From positions 62,001-126,000 of the forward strand of contig VWZP01010364.1 of the NCBI GenBank assembly GCA_013396995.1: a stretch of DNA of 64,000 bases. The letters are read 5' to 3'. Positions 1 to 11,400 of the stretch are shown piece by piece; positions within the stretch are counted from its first letter, which is position 1; the number at the start of each line of letters is the position of its first letter. The position numbers and the translations under genes were made by a program. The notes below the pieces were generated by a model. The model was not told where the DNA came from. It saw only the letters and a program-made list of their open reading frames with translations, and ran no database searches. The stretch is from Dicaeum eximium (Eukaryota; Chordata; Aves; Passeriformes; Dicaeidae).

Positions 1-681
1 GCTGCAGTGAATTTGCCCAAACTGCAAGAATAAGTGCTTCCTTCCAAGAAGGACAAGCAAGTTCATTTTAAAAAGAAATACACATTTAATGACAGCAGAT
101 TTGCTAAAAACGGTAACTTTAGAGTTGCTTTTCAACAGTCAGGTTCCTCCAAAAGTCAGCTGGATGATTGGCTTCACTCTTGTGATGCTCCTAACGAGGC
201 TGAACACATCAAGGCTTTACACCGACACTCACGGACAGAATCCAAGCATAGGGAACACAGAGCCAAGCAGAAGGTAATAAAAAGGCCAAACTCCATTAAG
301 TTCATACAAATACCAAACTAATCTTATGTTGAATTTAACAAAGTAACTATTTCTTGATTTCAACCCATTCAGCAGTTCCTTTCCCTGGACCACAGGACAC
401 CCCGAGGGCCGGCAGCTCTTTGGGCAGGGCCGGGGTTCCTGCGAGTCCCCAGCTCCGAGAGGATCACAGGGTTCATCTGCACTTCCGAGCTCCCTCCAGG
501 CTCTGAGCCCGTCCCACACGGATCACGGGAGCACCTGGCACAGCCTTGACAGTAAGGTTTTATGGCACAAAGATATTTTAAGTTCTGGCTTGTAAAACAA
601 GGTTCCAGTCTTGGTAGCAGGAAGGGCCTGGGACACCTCAGGGTCTTTGTGTCACAGTGGCTTTGAGAGGGAACTCGACTG

Positions 682-703
682 CCTCCCTCCCTCCCTCCCT
701 CCT
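682..703. repeat. CCTC tetranucleotide tract
   Basis: About five copies of CCTC, slightly degenerate at the right end. Simple-sequence repeat. Confidence 0.7.
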
Positions 704-1519
704 TCCTCTAAAGGAGAGGCTCAGCACCCTTCTTGCTCCTATCATTTCCTATTTGCCTTCAGCACAGTCAGCTCAGTAACACAAGAAGCGACTTAGAGAT
801 TTTTTTTTTCCAAAGAGATACCAACACTATAGCCAACAGACTAAAATTAAGCAAAGTGTCCCATCGCTATAATACAAATTTAGGAGGAAAGAGATAAACT
901 ACCCATAAATTAAGAGTACCCTTTAGCAACCTAAAAGCAGCCTCTTCATACCCACACAGCTGCTTTACCATCATCACTGCAGCATGGTCTAGTTCCCATC
1001 ACCTTTCCCAACTCAGTGCTGGCACAGAGTTTATGTCTGAGCTCTTCTATTTTACAACACAATAGAGTATTTACAAGCAGCCAAGACAGACACGTTCCTA
1101 ACCCAGCAGCCAAGCTTTGCAGGGCTTTGCAGAAGTTCCAGATTGGCAAGAGCCGTTCAGGAAGTGGCAATTCAGTTTAATGTGGAAACCTTTCTGAGAA
1201 ACCTCTCCAGCCTCGCACTTCAGACGTTTTCTCAGTGAAAGCTCAGCAGAACTCAGCTTCTTGCTCCTTCTGATTCACCAGAGTGAATTTCTGGCTATGT
1301 GGTGGTGCCAGACTGTGCCCAGGAGGCTCCAGCTGCTCCTGGACAGGCTGATGGGTCTGTCCTGCTGCCCTGTGCTGCAAGCAGGGCATTCTCTGCCCAC
1401 AAAGGGCAGGAGCCAACCCTCCAACAAATACAATGCAAGGAAAGAAAGAGCTTCCCACTGCTGGCTGCCCTCCTCCAGCCATCCCAGCTGCTCTCCTGCA
1501 CCAGTGTTTGATTCTTCCT

Positions 1520-1522
<3 letters not shown>

Positions 1523-1558
<36 letters not shown>
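1523..1558. repeat. CAG trinucleotide repeat (12 units), CTG in INSR sense
   Basis: Twelve uninterrupted CAG units on the plus strand, so CTG on the strand in which INSR is transcribed, 3.6 kb past its stop codon. It produces spurious homopolymer ORFs. Confidence 0.97.
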
Positions 1559-1559
<1 letters not shown>

Positions 1560-3196
1560 GTTGTGCTTCCACTGCAGCTGGGGAATTCTGCCCATAAGGA
1601 TGTGGCTGGAGGAAAGAGCAGCAGCTCCCCCAAGGAAGGCTCAGCACAGCACCCCTGCCCGGGCTGGGGTCCTTGGCAGCACCCCAGAGATTTCAACAGT
1701 ACTTGAGTCTCCACTTGCAGGAATTCTCTGAGCAGGAATTACCGAGGTCCGAGTGAGGCATTTGGGCATCCCTGGGGCGAAGATCTTCCAGCAGCAGAGA
1801 CCAAACTGTTGGTTGTGAGCCAAGGAAGGATTTTCTAGCAGTGAGAGCTGGGCTTTGTGGGTGATGTTCATTTATTCTTGCTAATTCTACAGCTGAATGT
1901 GATCTGTAACAGCCACAAGCAGCAACCACTAGTGTTATTTGTTTTACAGACAAGAAACATGATACCCTCCCCACTGGTACCACACGCTTCCCCTGCCCCT
2001 GGGCACAGGTAGGAAGGATGAGTAACCTTCAGACAGGGCTGGGTAGAAACAACTGCTCCGTTCGGTGCAGGGTGAAGGTGACACTGAGCCATGGGAGGGG
2101 ACTGCCTGTCCCTGGAGCAGCACACGCTCCCTGCTCAGCATGTGAGTGTTCCAACCATGTGTACTCACAGGGCCAACCAGTATCAACCACGTGGAAAAGC
2201 CAGACCCAATACGAGGTTCCAATGTTCCTTCAGGTAAACGTTCTTCTATTCCCACAGTTATGATCACTGCCATTGGAAATGTTATCAAAGCTGGGAAAGG
2301 TTTGCTTCAGGAGGTCACAGGCAGGACCTTGGGTCACCTGTGCGCAGCGAGAAGAGCAGTGACCAAACCACCCCAAAACAACCCCTACAGCAAGGGCTGG
2401 TCCCAGTCCCTGCTCCATGCTGGCACATGCTGATCCAGGAGGAAGCAGCTTACTCCTTTTAGGTCATGAGTTCACTAAAGTCCAAACATTTAAATCGGTT
2501 TTTTGTTTTTTTTTTTTGTTTTTTTTTTAGATCACAACAGAACTAAGGGATGAGATCAGATCCAAATTTGTAAATGGGTTCATTGGCCACTACTGTTCAG
2601 ATTAGGGATCAACAGTGACGGGCCCTTCCCTTCCCTTCATGAATGGTCCCTGGTATTGGAATCAGCTGATACTGATTTTCCCTGATCCACAATAGGTCCA
2701 GACCAGAATATTTGAACAGGTTTAGAGGTGCGTAGTATTAAAAAATATCCTTAAGAAACACTGAGGTAGAGTGCACCAGAACAGGACAAAAATAATCCCA
2801 CCACATCCACCTGCCAAGATTTTGCAGATACAAATTTACATGTTCCATGTGTTTAAGAAAACAAATTGTTTGTTGCCTTTTTTTTTACAGTGTTTTATAT
2901 ATTAAAATAAATAAAAAATTCTAATAAGAAAAACTTCTCTTCCTTAGAAAAGTGTGAGAATATGTCTTCTTTCCTGCAGTGTAGTATAGAGCTGCTAAAC
3001 AGTTACAACTTTGTAAAGCAGAAGAAATGTAAACGAGGCTTTTTGAAATCCAAAGGTTCTCACCCATGTCTGGACTGTGTTTTCCACCCAAATTTGTGGA
3101 GCAACTGTACCCTCCACCTGGGCCAAACCGACCACCTCCAGCAGCAAAGGGCCCAACAGCTCCCAGCACTTCCCAGAGTCTGCTGTCCCCCCTTTC

Positions 3197-3233
3197 ATGA
3201 CTCTGAAGTGCTGTTTTGGCCAGAAGCAGCTGG
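3197..3233. repeat. Copy A of a 37-bp repeat shared with intron 21
   Basis: Starts ATGACTCTGAAGTGCTG and runs to CAGAAGCAGCTGG. It matches 6089-6126 except for a one-base insertion. Flanks do not match. Family not recognised. Confidence 0.7.
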
Positions 3234-4443
3234 GGGCAGAAGTCCCCGGGTGTGGGCTCGGGGAGCTGCTCCCTCCGGACTGCAGCCGCTCTGCCTCTCT
3301 CACAGCAGCCCTGCCTGGGCTGGAGGCACAGCCCAGCCCAACCTTCCTGCTCTCCCCAGCCAGAGCACCTCACCTTCTCCTGGCAGAGAGCACAAAACAG
3401 ATCTTGGACTTCTCCAGGAGGAGAAGTGAAGGACTGAGCATCTCTCCCTGCTGTTCAAGCACCTCCTACATGCCAAGGGCCTGCGACATCCATCATCTTC
3501 CTTCTCTGCTCCTGCACTGCTCCCGCCAGCTCCGCGCTACCAGCCCCAGTCGAGTTTCACCATTATTCTCCAACATCAGCTCTGTCTTTGCAAACAGCAG
3601 CACAACAAAGCACAGTCCTGACGGCCAGCGCTGACATCCCAACAAGCGGCGTCCCGGGAGTTCTGCAGGGGGAATCTCGGAGAACACGAGGCTGGAAGCC
3701 AGAGAGCAGCAGAGAGGCAGCAAACCACGGTCACCTCCAGTGTGCAGAGCCCAGAGCTTTGTGCTCCCCCCTTCAGTGGCCCTTCCTCAGCTCCAGTTCG
3801 TGCTCGTCCTCTCTCGCCGGCTGCATCTGTGGCACGGAAGGAAAAGCGAGGGACACAGGGGCAGAGGAGGAGCAGGACTCGAGGCCAGGATGTTCTGTGT
3901 CCTTCAGCTCCCAACACCCAAGATGGGGCTTTGACTGGAGCCAGCTGACTGTGTTGTATAAATCATGAAACTATTACAAAGCCTTAACAAGTATGAGCTG
4001 AACATGTGCTTCATTGCTCCTGCAAGGCTAAAATTAGTTCGTTCTGAAATCTTTGGACCACTTTAAGACCAAACAATCCCCCAAAACTCTCCCCGCCCCA
4101 AAAGGATCATAAACAGTCAATAATTTATATGAAGTTAAAATTTAAACTAAAGACATCTTTAAATATGTTACAACAAACAATATATATACTCAATGCTGTA
4201 AGGACAGAAAGCTCCGTGTCTCAGGTCAGGGGATTCCTACTTCGTTTGGTCTTGAAAGTACCCACAAATCTCAGAGTTCTGCTCATTTAGCTCCCAGCAC
4301 GTTTTCCTCATTTGTTAATGAGAGAAAACCTGCTCTCAAGAGTCCTCAGTATAAAAATAATCTGTTTAGGATTCAGTCCCTCCAGGGAAATGGGGAAAAA
4401 AGATAAGTACACACTTCCAAGAAGAGGAAAGCTCCTGTGAGAA

Positions 4444-4556
4444 CAGAGAATCATAGAGTATGCTGAGTTGGAAGGGACCCACCAGGATCATCGAATCCAA
4501 CTCCTGGCCCTGTGCAAGACACCCCGAGAACCCCACCATGTGCCTGAAAGCGCTGT
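4444..4556 (-). mobile_element. CR1 LINE 3' fragment
   Basis: Begins with the reverse complement of a CR1 3' tail (AGAATCATAGAG), then TGAGTTGGAAGGGACCC and the typical ATCCAACTCCTGGCCCTG block. 5'-truncated. Confidence 0.8.
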
Positions 4557-5142
4557 AAGTTGTGTACAAAACCAGAAGTGTCTCTTTTGCTATAAGGTAC
4601 ACCCACATGTTGACACTGCACACACGCACACACACCCACGCACGCACCCCGGGGCTTTCACCCCATGAAAACAAAGTATGAGAGCAGCAGCTATTGGTCA
4701 ATCTGAGGATCTGGCGCGTCCGACTGATGTGCTGAATCCTTCAGCTGTAGTGGAGAGCCTGCTTGAAAGCCTGGAATTCTACTGGAAATGCTCTTGTTCC
4801 ACGCTGCTGGGCTGGAGCTCAGGCACCAGAGAACTTCACGTCTTCTGCTGGCAAACGCGGATGTTTCTCCTTCAGTTGAACTCACACGGTCGCTTCCTGT
4901 TGTGAAACCATGGTTACAGAAGGGACAGCAGCCATGGAAACCTCTTCCATTTATGTTCACAGATAAGTCCACTGACAACCAGTCAACTTGGCAAAAAAAA
5001 AAAAAAAAATTAATCGTAAGATGATTAAAAATCTGAAGAGTTTGTAGATGTGTGTCATACACTGTGGCAGCAATAACAAGAGTCCTGAGATTTGTGGAGG
5101 GGGGAAAAAAGCAGACACAACCCTTGGGCCAAACAGGAAGTG

Positions 5143-5497
5143 TTAGGAAGGGCTTGACCTGGGCATGGAGAGAATCCGCCCATTTTTCTTGCCACCGTTC
5201 ATGTGAGTGTAAGGGATGTGCTCCTCGTAGTTGCCCTTGAGGGCCATGGAGGGTACACTGTCCCTCCCCAGCGCTTTGTCCCTCTGTGAGTACGAGGAGG
5301 GGTCAAGGGGAATGCTCTCCATGTTCTCGAAGTCCATCTCGTACTCCTCCGTCTCCAGAGGTTTGTTCTCCTCGCTGTAGAAGAAGGAGACCTCGTGGAA
5401 GCTGGGGTGCAAGTCCTCCTTCAGCATCTCGATGATCTCAATGAAGGTGGGGCGCATCTTGGGGTTGTACTGCCAGCACATCTGCATCAGGCTGTGC
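5143..5497 (-). CDS. INSR: INSR exon 22: end of kinase C-lobe, C-terminal tail and stop
   Basis: The exon is 355 bp from a CTGCAG acceptor to the TGA at 5143-5145, the same length as in human. It begins in phase 2 and completes a Leu codon. It encodes the last kinase helices (MCWQYNPKMRPTF) and the tail. Both tail tyrosines (NYEEH and PYTHM) are kept; YTHM is a p85-type SH2 docking motif. The residues between EENK and NYEEH diverge most from mammals, as expected for the disordered tail. Confidence 0.97.
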
Positions 5498-8400
5498 CTG
5501 CAGCAGCACAGAGCACAGTCAGGGCCAGCAGAAACAATCCCACGTGCAGACCAAGGCTGGCACCCATGGCAGACCTCCCACCACCCACACTATGCCTCTG
5601 ACACCCCAAGTTGCCTGTTCTCTCTCCAGCCTCCACATCTGCCTGTAGATCCTGACACTCCTTTTTCTCTATTTCTGTCTAGATTAAAAATTCCTTCAGA
5701 TTCCTTCAATTGTTCCTAACTTGGCTACTGAAGGAAACAGGGCTGTGGTTCACAGACTCTGTGTGTGTGTGTGTGTGTGTGTGCACTCGCACTTACAGCC
5801 AGGTCATCCTTTTTTAATTAATTCCCTTTTAATTTTAACTCAGCCTGAAAGATTGCAAAGCTCCCAAAACTTCAAGGAAAATGGGAGGCTGGGCAGAGGA
5901 CAGAGGTCCTGTAAACATCCCACCCAAAAGAAAGGCTGCAGCAAGAGGTCACATGTTATCAGACACTATGGAGAAAGAACTCACAAATACAAATAGAGTT
6001 TCAAACTGGAGTTTGTAACTGGCCATCAGACAAATGTCCAGCACAGCAGGCTTTTTTCATAGGGATACTCACAAAAAATGTTTATTTTATGACTCTGGAA
6101 GTGCTGTTTTGGCCAGAAGCAGCTGGAGAAAGAGGCTACCAGAACAAGAGAGTTACCATCTGTGCTCCCTTTTCCAGCCAGAGCTGCTTTCCCTCACAAT
6201 TCCTCCAGTGTAACTCCTCACAAAGAATCCCAGGATCACTGAGGTTGGAAAAGCCCTCTCAAGATCATTGAGTCCAACCTTTGACCCACCCCCACTTTGT
6301 CCCCAGCCCAGAGCACTGACTGCCACATCCAGTCATTCCCTGGACACCTCCAGGGATGGGCACTCCAAACCTCCCTTCCCTGGGTCACTAAGGATGCTTT
6401 GGTGGAATTTCTGTGGGAGGTGCCTCACTAAAGTCTATTTTTCTCCTCCCCAGTCGAGGAGGGGCTAAGAGGTGCCCCAGGTCAGGCCATCTTTGTTGGC
6501 CACACTTCAGGCAGAGAGTGCAGCTGGGCTGTTGTCCCTGCTTGCCCACTTACAGCCTCTCTGGGCAGTTGTCCGGCTGATCCAGGTATCCTCCATCCAT
6601 GACAAACTTTAGCACCTGCTCGTTGGAGAGTCCCTGGTACGGCTGCTCTGCCAAGCTGCTTATTTCCCAAAGCACAACACCAAATGACCTAAGGGAGAGA
6701 GAAGGTTCCTGGTGAGAACAAAACATCATGGAGCTCTCCCAGTGACAGAGTTATTTCAGAAAATGCACACTTCTAAAGAACATTATTATATTTTTATGGA
6801 AGTGTTTCAAAACAACGGCTTTGTTTTGTCTGGGCTCTGAGCAAGTCAGTTTAAAGTATGTGTGCTAAAACAAGGAGCTCCTGAGCTGGAATCCATCTGG
6901 GATTGCAGGGGACAACTCACCACACGTCAGAGTAGGTGGTGAACACGCCGTCCTTCAGCGACTCCGGGGCCATCCAGCGCACGGGCAGCAGCCCTTTGCC
7001 TCCCTTGCGGTAATAATCCGTCTCGTAGATGTCCCTGGTCATCCCAAAGTCTGACAGAAGCAATTGGGATCTGTTAAATGCCTCTCCCTCCATCCTGCTT
7101 TGCCTGTGCAACATCTCCAGATGGATGCTGCCTTCCCCCCGCTGCCAAAGCTGAGCCTGCAGTCATCTGTCACCTCGTGATTAATGTTCAAAACATTTCC
7201 CTTTTCCTGCATTTTTTCTACAGAGTCACAACAGAGACTCCAGAGTTAAATTTTTTGGTGACAGCTTCTATTCTAAACATTATTTTATTCATCCTCTCTA
7301 AGTAAAACAGAGCTCCCTTTGCCTGAAATCCCACTGTCCTGGCTTTAACTCCAGAGAGCTCTGAAAAATCACCACACTGTGGGGTTCCAGGTTATTTTTA
7401 GATGTTGTATTTACTTACTACTAAAAGGGTTTGGGTTAAAAACCGGGTTAAATTACTTTTAAAAGCCACCTGACCCAATGACACGATTATCAGCACTGGG
7501 TTTGTTGTACCCAACTCCTTCTTTGTCTTAATTTTCATGGAAGCAAAGACCAGTGAGACAAACCCAGGTAGTTTAGGCTGGAAAGGTAATGAACTTTTAG
7601 GACAGAGGTTTGGGAACAGAGAAGGTGAGAAAAGGTGCTCTGGTTCCACAAGAGATGTTGTTCTTACTCAAGTCCACACAATTCTGTCACAGGGAAGAAA
7701 CAGAGGGAAGTGCTACAATTTCCCAAAGGCAGACAGTGGGAAGCACCCGTGTTTCACACATCGGTTTTATCAATTTGCTTTTACAACAAACACAACGCAC
7801 AGAAGCATCTCCTGATCACAGAACAGCCTGGGTTGGATGGGACCAGCAGCACCTACCCCCAATTTTCACAGTGAAGTCCTCTGCCACCATGCAGTTGCGA
7901 GCTGCCAGGTCCCTGTGCACGAACTTCTTGGCGTTCAGGTAGGCCATGCCGTCGGCGATCTCGGCCGCCATCTGGATCATCTCCCTCAGCGTCGGCGGCG
8001 GCCGCCCGGGGTTATTCTGCAAGGAAACATCACACACACACAATGCTCTGGGTTAGCTGTGACCTTAAAGATCATCCAGCTCCCTGCCATGAGCAGTGGC
8101 ACCTTCCAAACTGATGCCCTGTGAAGGCTGAGCTAGAGCAGAGGCTGGACAGAGTTACAGAATAAAGTAGGGATTTATTAAAAGGATTTCCTCCAGGGAT
8201 CCACCCTGGGCAGCACAAGAGCCCAGCCAGGGCTGCACCCAAGATGAACCAAAATGGTCACAAAATGGACAACCAGTCACAGGGTCTGTCACTTTTATAA
8301 ATTCTGGTCCATTTGCATATTGGAGTTAATTGTCCAATTACAGCTTTAGGTTATGAAGTCCTATTCTTCTGGCTTTTCTCTCTTCATTCCACATTATTTA

Positions 8401-11400
8401 TGCTCTTGGGCCTGAAATTTGTATCATTTCTCCTTGGTCCCCAGCTGGAGAAGGAATTGTTTTGTCTACCTACTCTGTGAAGAGAGCTTACCATCCCCTG
8501 ATATGAAGCTCAGAACTACACCTTAAAGCAGCACAGAATCTGAAAAATATAAAAGCTAAAACCTGAGGCATCAAACCTGGCCTTGGACACTTCCAGCTTC
8601 TCTGGGCAACCCTGTGCCAGGCCCTCCCCGCCCTCACAGCCAAGAATGTTTTCCCAATATCAAATCAAATTTACCCTCTTTCAGCTTAAAGCCATTAAAT
8701 AAAGAAGTATTAAACCCCAAATCAAGTCACTCTGCTGCACAACAGACTCCCTCTCCCCTGTCTTTACCTCAGCTTCAGGTCTCAAAGAGCGGAGGTAACT
8801 CTTCAGATCCCCGTGTGCCATCAGCTCCATGACCACCAGAGTAGGTTGTCCCTTGGAGACCACTCCGAGGAGGCGAACCTGGAAATCGAGTGAGAAATTC
8901 TCTCAAGGCTGTGTCTAAACAGAGTGGGCAAAGCCAACAAACCCTGAAACAGAGCTGAGAACAGCCCCACAAGGCCTTGTCAGGCTGAGAGGTTTAGAAA
9001 GAGCAGCAGTGAAACGACTTGGGCTGTGAACGGGTTGTGTGGAATCCAGCAGGGGAAGATCCCAGCTCGGGTGGATCGGCTGCCTCTGCTGCTTTGGCGA
9101 GCTGAGGGTCGGGCTGTGCAGGCACTGAAGAGCTGTGTGCTGAGCACCCAGCACTTACCACATGATGGCAGCTGAAGCCTTTCATCACAGAGGCCTCGTT
9201 GAGGAACTCGATGCGCTCGCGCAGGCTGGCGGACTCGTTCACCGTCTTCACGGCCACGCGCGTCTCGGGCTCTCCCTTCACGATGTCCTTGGCAATGCCC
9301 TCGTACACCATCCCAAAGGAGCCCTGGCCCAGCTCCCTCAGCAGGGTGATCTTGTCCCGTGGCACCTCCCATTCGTCAGGGACATAAACTGTTGGGCACA
9401 GGGGAACGTTCTGAGCTGAGCATCTTCTGAAAGACGCCCCAGCAGCAGCCTTGGTGCCACACTACGGGGCACCATTCTACAAAAGGACCAAAAAACTCCA
9501 CAAAGACAACTCCAACCCCTCCTGCTGCACTGACTGCATGATTACACAAGAAATAAGCCCTGGTTGCTCTCACCATCACTGGCACTGATGTACTCGGGGT
9601 TGGAGGATGCATACAGGGGTCCCGTTGGTCCTTCGGTTTGTCTGGAAGAGACACAAAGTTCTCAGCACTTTGCAGCCTCTGACACCCTCGAGGTGAGGCC
9701 AGTTTGATTAATCCCCAAAGTATGCAGCAAATAAACTGTCCCCATATGGCACAAACTATTTCCTGCACTTAAATTAATGCTGCAATCACTATGGAAATTA
9801 GAAACTAAACAAAACCTGACGCCCAACAAAGCAGCAAAACTTTTGGATGTAAGTTTTGGTATTTCTGGTGAAAACAAGAGAAAACTGCACTCACCTCTTT
9901 TTCACAAGCACATAAGCAGCTCCAATAATTCCAGCGATTATTATGGCAAAAATAATCGGAACAATGATAACAGCAATATTTGGCTGAGCATTCACTAGGA
10001 GAAAAAGAAACAATTGGAGGTATTATACAAGTCCAAAATACAAATTTTTTCCTCAGTAATAATCTCGCCCTTCAATAAATTGGAACAAATACAAAACTAG
10101 AGGCTATTTCAGATCAAAATGTGCAGCTGGTCAGAATGAGGACTAATAAACAAAAGCCATATGTTTCCAAGTAATTTCAGGTTCTTGACAACTGATGTAT
10201 TTGGTAAATATTTAATGACTCCCTGTGGCTGTCTGTGCACTACTCACTACACCCCATCCTCCAGAAATAACCAGACGTTCTGTCAGGGATTAAATATCAA
10301 AAATAAAATGAACTCACAATAATCAGCCACGTAAAAATAGGTGGGCTCTGTCCAGGAGCCGTTTCCAGCCAGGGAGGTGGCCCGGATCCGCACGCTGTAG
10401 TTGCCAGGCTGGAGCCCCCGGAGCTTGCAGCCGTTCTCGCTGGCAAAGTGCTTGCGGGACACACAGAAATGGGCTTCCTGTGGGGACAGGGCTGTGCCAG
10501 GGTCATCCTGCAGCACCCAGGGCTCCCTGACAGCTCCCTGAGGGTTCCTTGAGGCTCCCACAGCACCCAGGGCTCCCTGAGAGCTCCCTGATGGCTCCCT
10601 GGGGCTCCTGCAGCACCTCCCCGGCTGGCAAACACACACCCAAGGGCTCTCAGTCTGCTCCAGGTTCGTGGTTTGTGCTGGATTTGTGCTTTGCAGGGCA
10701 GTAGGTCAGGTTATAGAGAGCAAGTGCCATGTGCTGCTCTGGTTCTCAGCTCTGACACTGGGCCTGCACTGGTGAGTGCCATTGTCCCTGTGGCACTGCC
10801 ACCAGCTCTGTCCTCGTGGCACTGACACCAGCTCTGTCCTCGTGGCACTGACACCAGCCCTGCTCCAGTGGCACTGACACCAGCCTTGTTCATATGGCAC
10901 TGCCACCAGCTCTGTCCTCCTGGCACTGCCACCAGCTCTGTCCTCCTGGCACTGACACCAGCCCTGTCCCCCTGGCACTGACACCAGCCCTGTCCCTGTG
11001 GCACTGACACCAGCTCTGTCCCCAAGAGCTTGTGGGCTGCTCAACGCCTTCCTAACTCCTCTAAGCAACTTAAATTTCACAGAATCACAGAAACATCAAG
11101 GGTGAAGAGACCTTCAAGGCCATCAAGTCCCAGCAACAACCCAGCACCACCATCATCAGCCCTAAAACTTGTCCCCAAGTGCCACATTCAGAGACCTCTT
11201 GAACACTTCCAGAGATGGTGACTCCACCATCTCTCTGGTCAACTTATTCTACTGCCTGAGCACTCCTGCAGGGAACTTTTTTTTCCTGGTATCTGATCTG
11301 AACCTCCCTGGTGCAACTTAAGGCCTCTCATCTGAGACACAGCAATGTGGGGTTTCTGTCCTTCTGTGAAATAACATTTCTAAAAAAGCTCCATGCAGAA

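Larger units (their letters stand above)
1..5142 (-). other. INSR 3' UTR and/or 3' flank, no gene recognised
   Basis: This follows the INSR stop codon. INSR 3' UTRs are long in mammals (several kb), so part of this is probably transcribed, but the end cannot be placed; a minus-strand AATAAA lies at 1871-1876. The open frames here look like chance ORFs in GC-rich stretches (3060-3960). Identifiable content is a CAG/CTG repeat at 1523-1558, a CCTC run at 682-703, poly-T at 2500-2529, a CA-rich tract at 4613-4649 and a CR1 fragment at 4444-4556. Confidence 0.5.
5498..6553 (-). other. INSR intron 21
   Basis: 1,056 bp. Holds a TG dinucleotide tract (5760-5783), copy B of a 37-bp shared repeat (6089-6126) and a CR1 fragment (6221-6390). 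Nothing else recognised. Confidence 0.9.
8017..8767 (-). other. INSR intron 18, mostly retroelement
   Basis: 751 bp, of which about 650 are CR1 and an LTR nested inside it. Without them the intron would be roughly 100 bp. Confidence 0.85.

Noticed and set aside
1243..1714. Minus-strand ORFs with homopolymer Cys or Leu runs
   Set aside because: They arise from the CTG repeat; no domain or splice support.
3077..3634. 185-codon plus-strand ORF
   Set aside because: GC-rich sequence downstream of INSR with several overlapping open frames; composition is low-complexity and no family is recognised.
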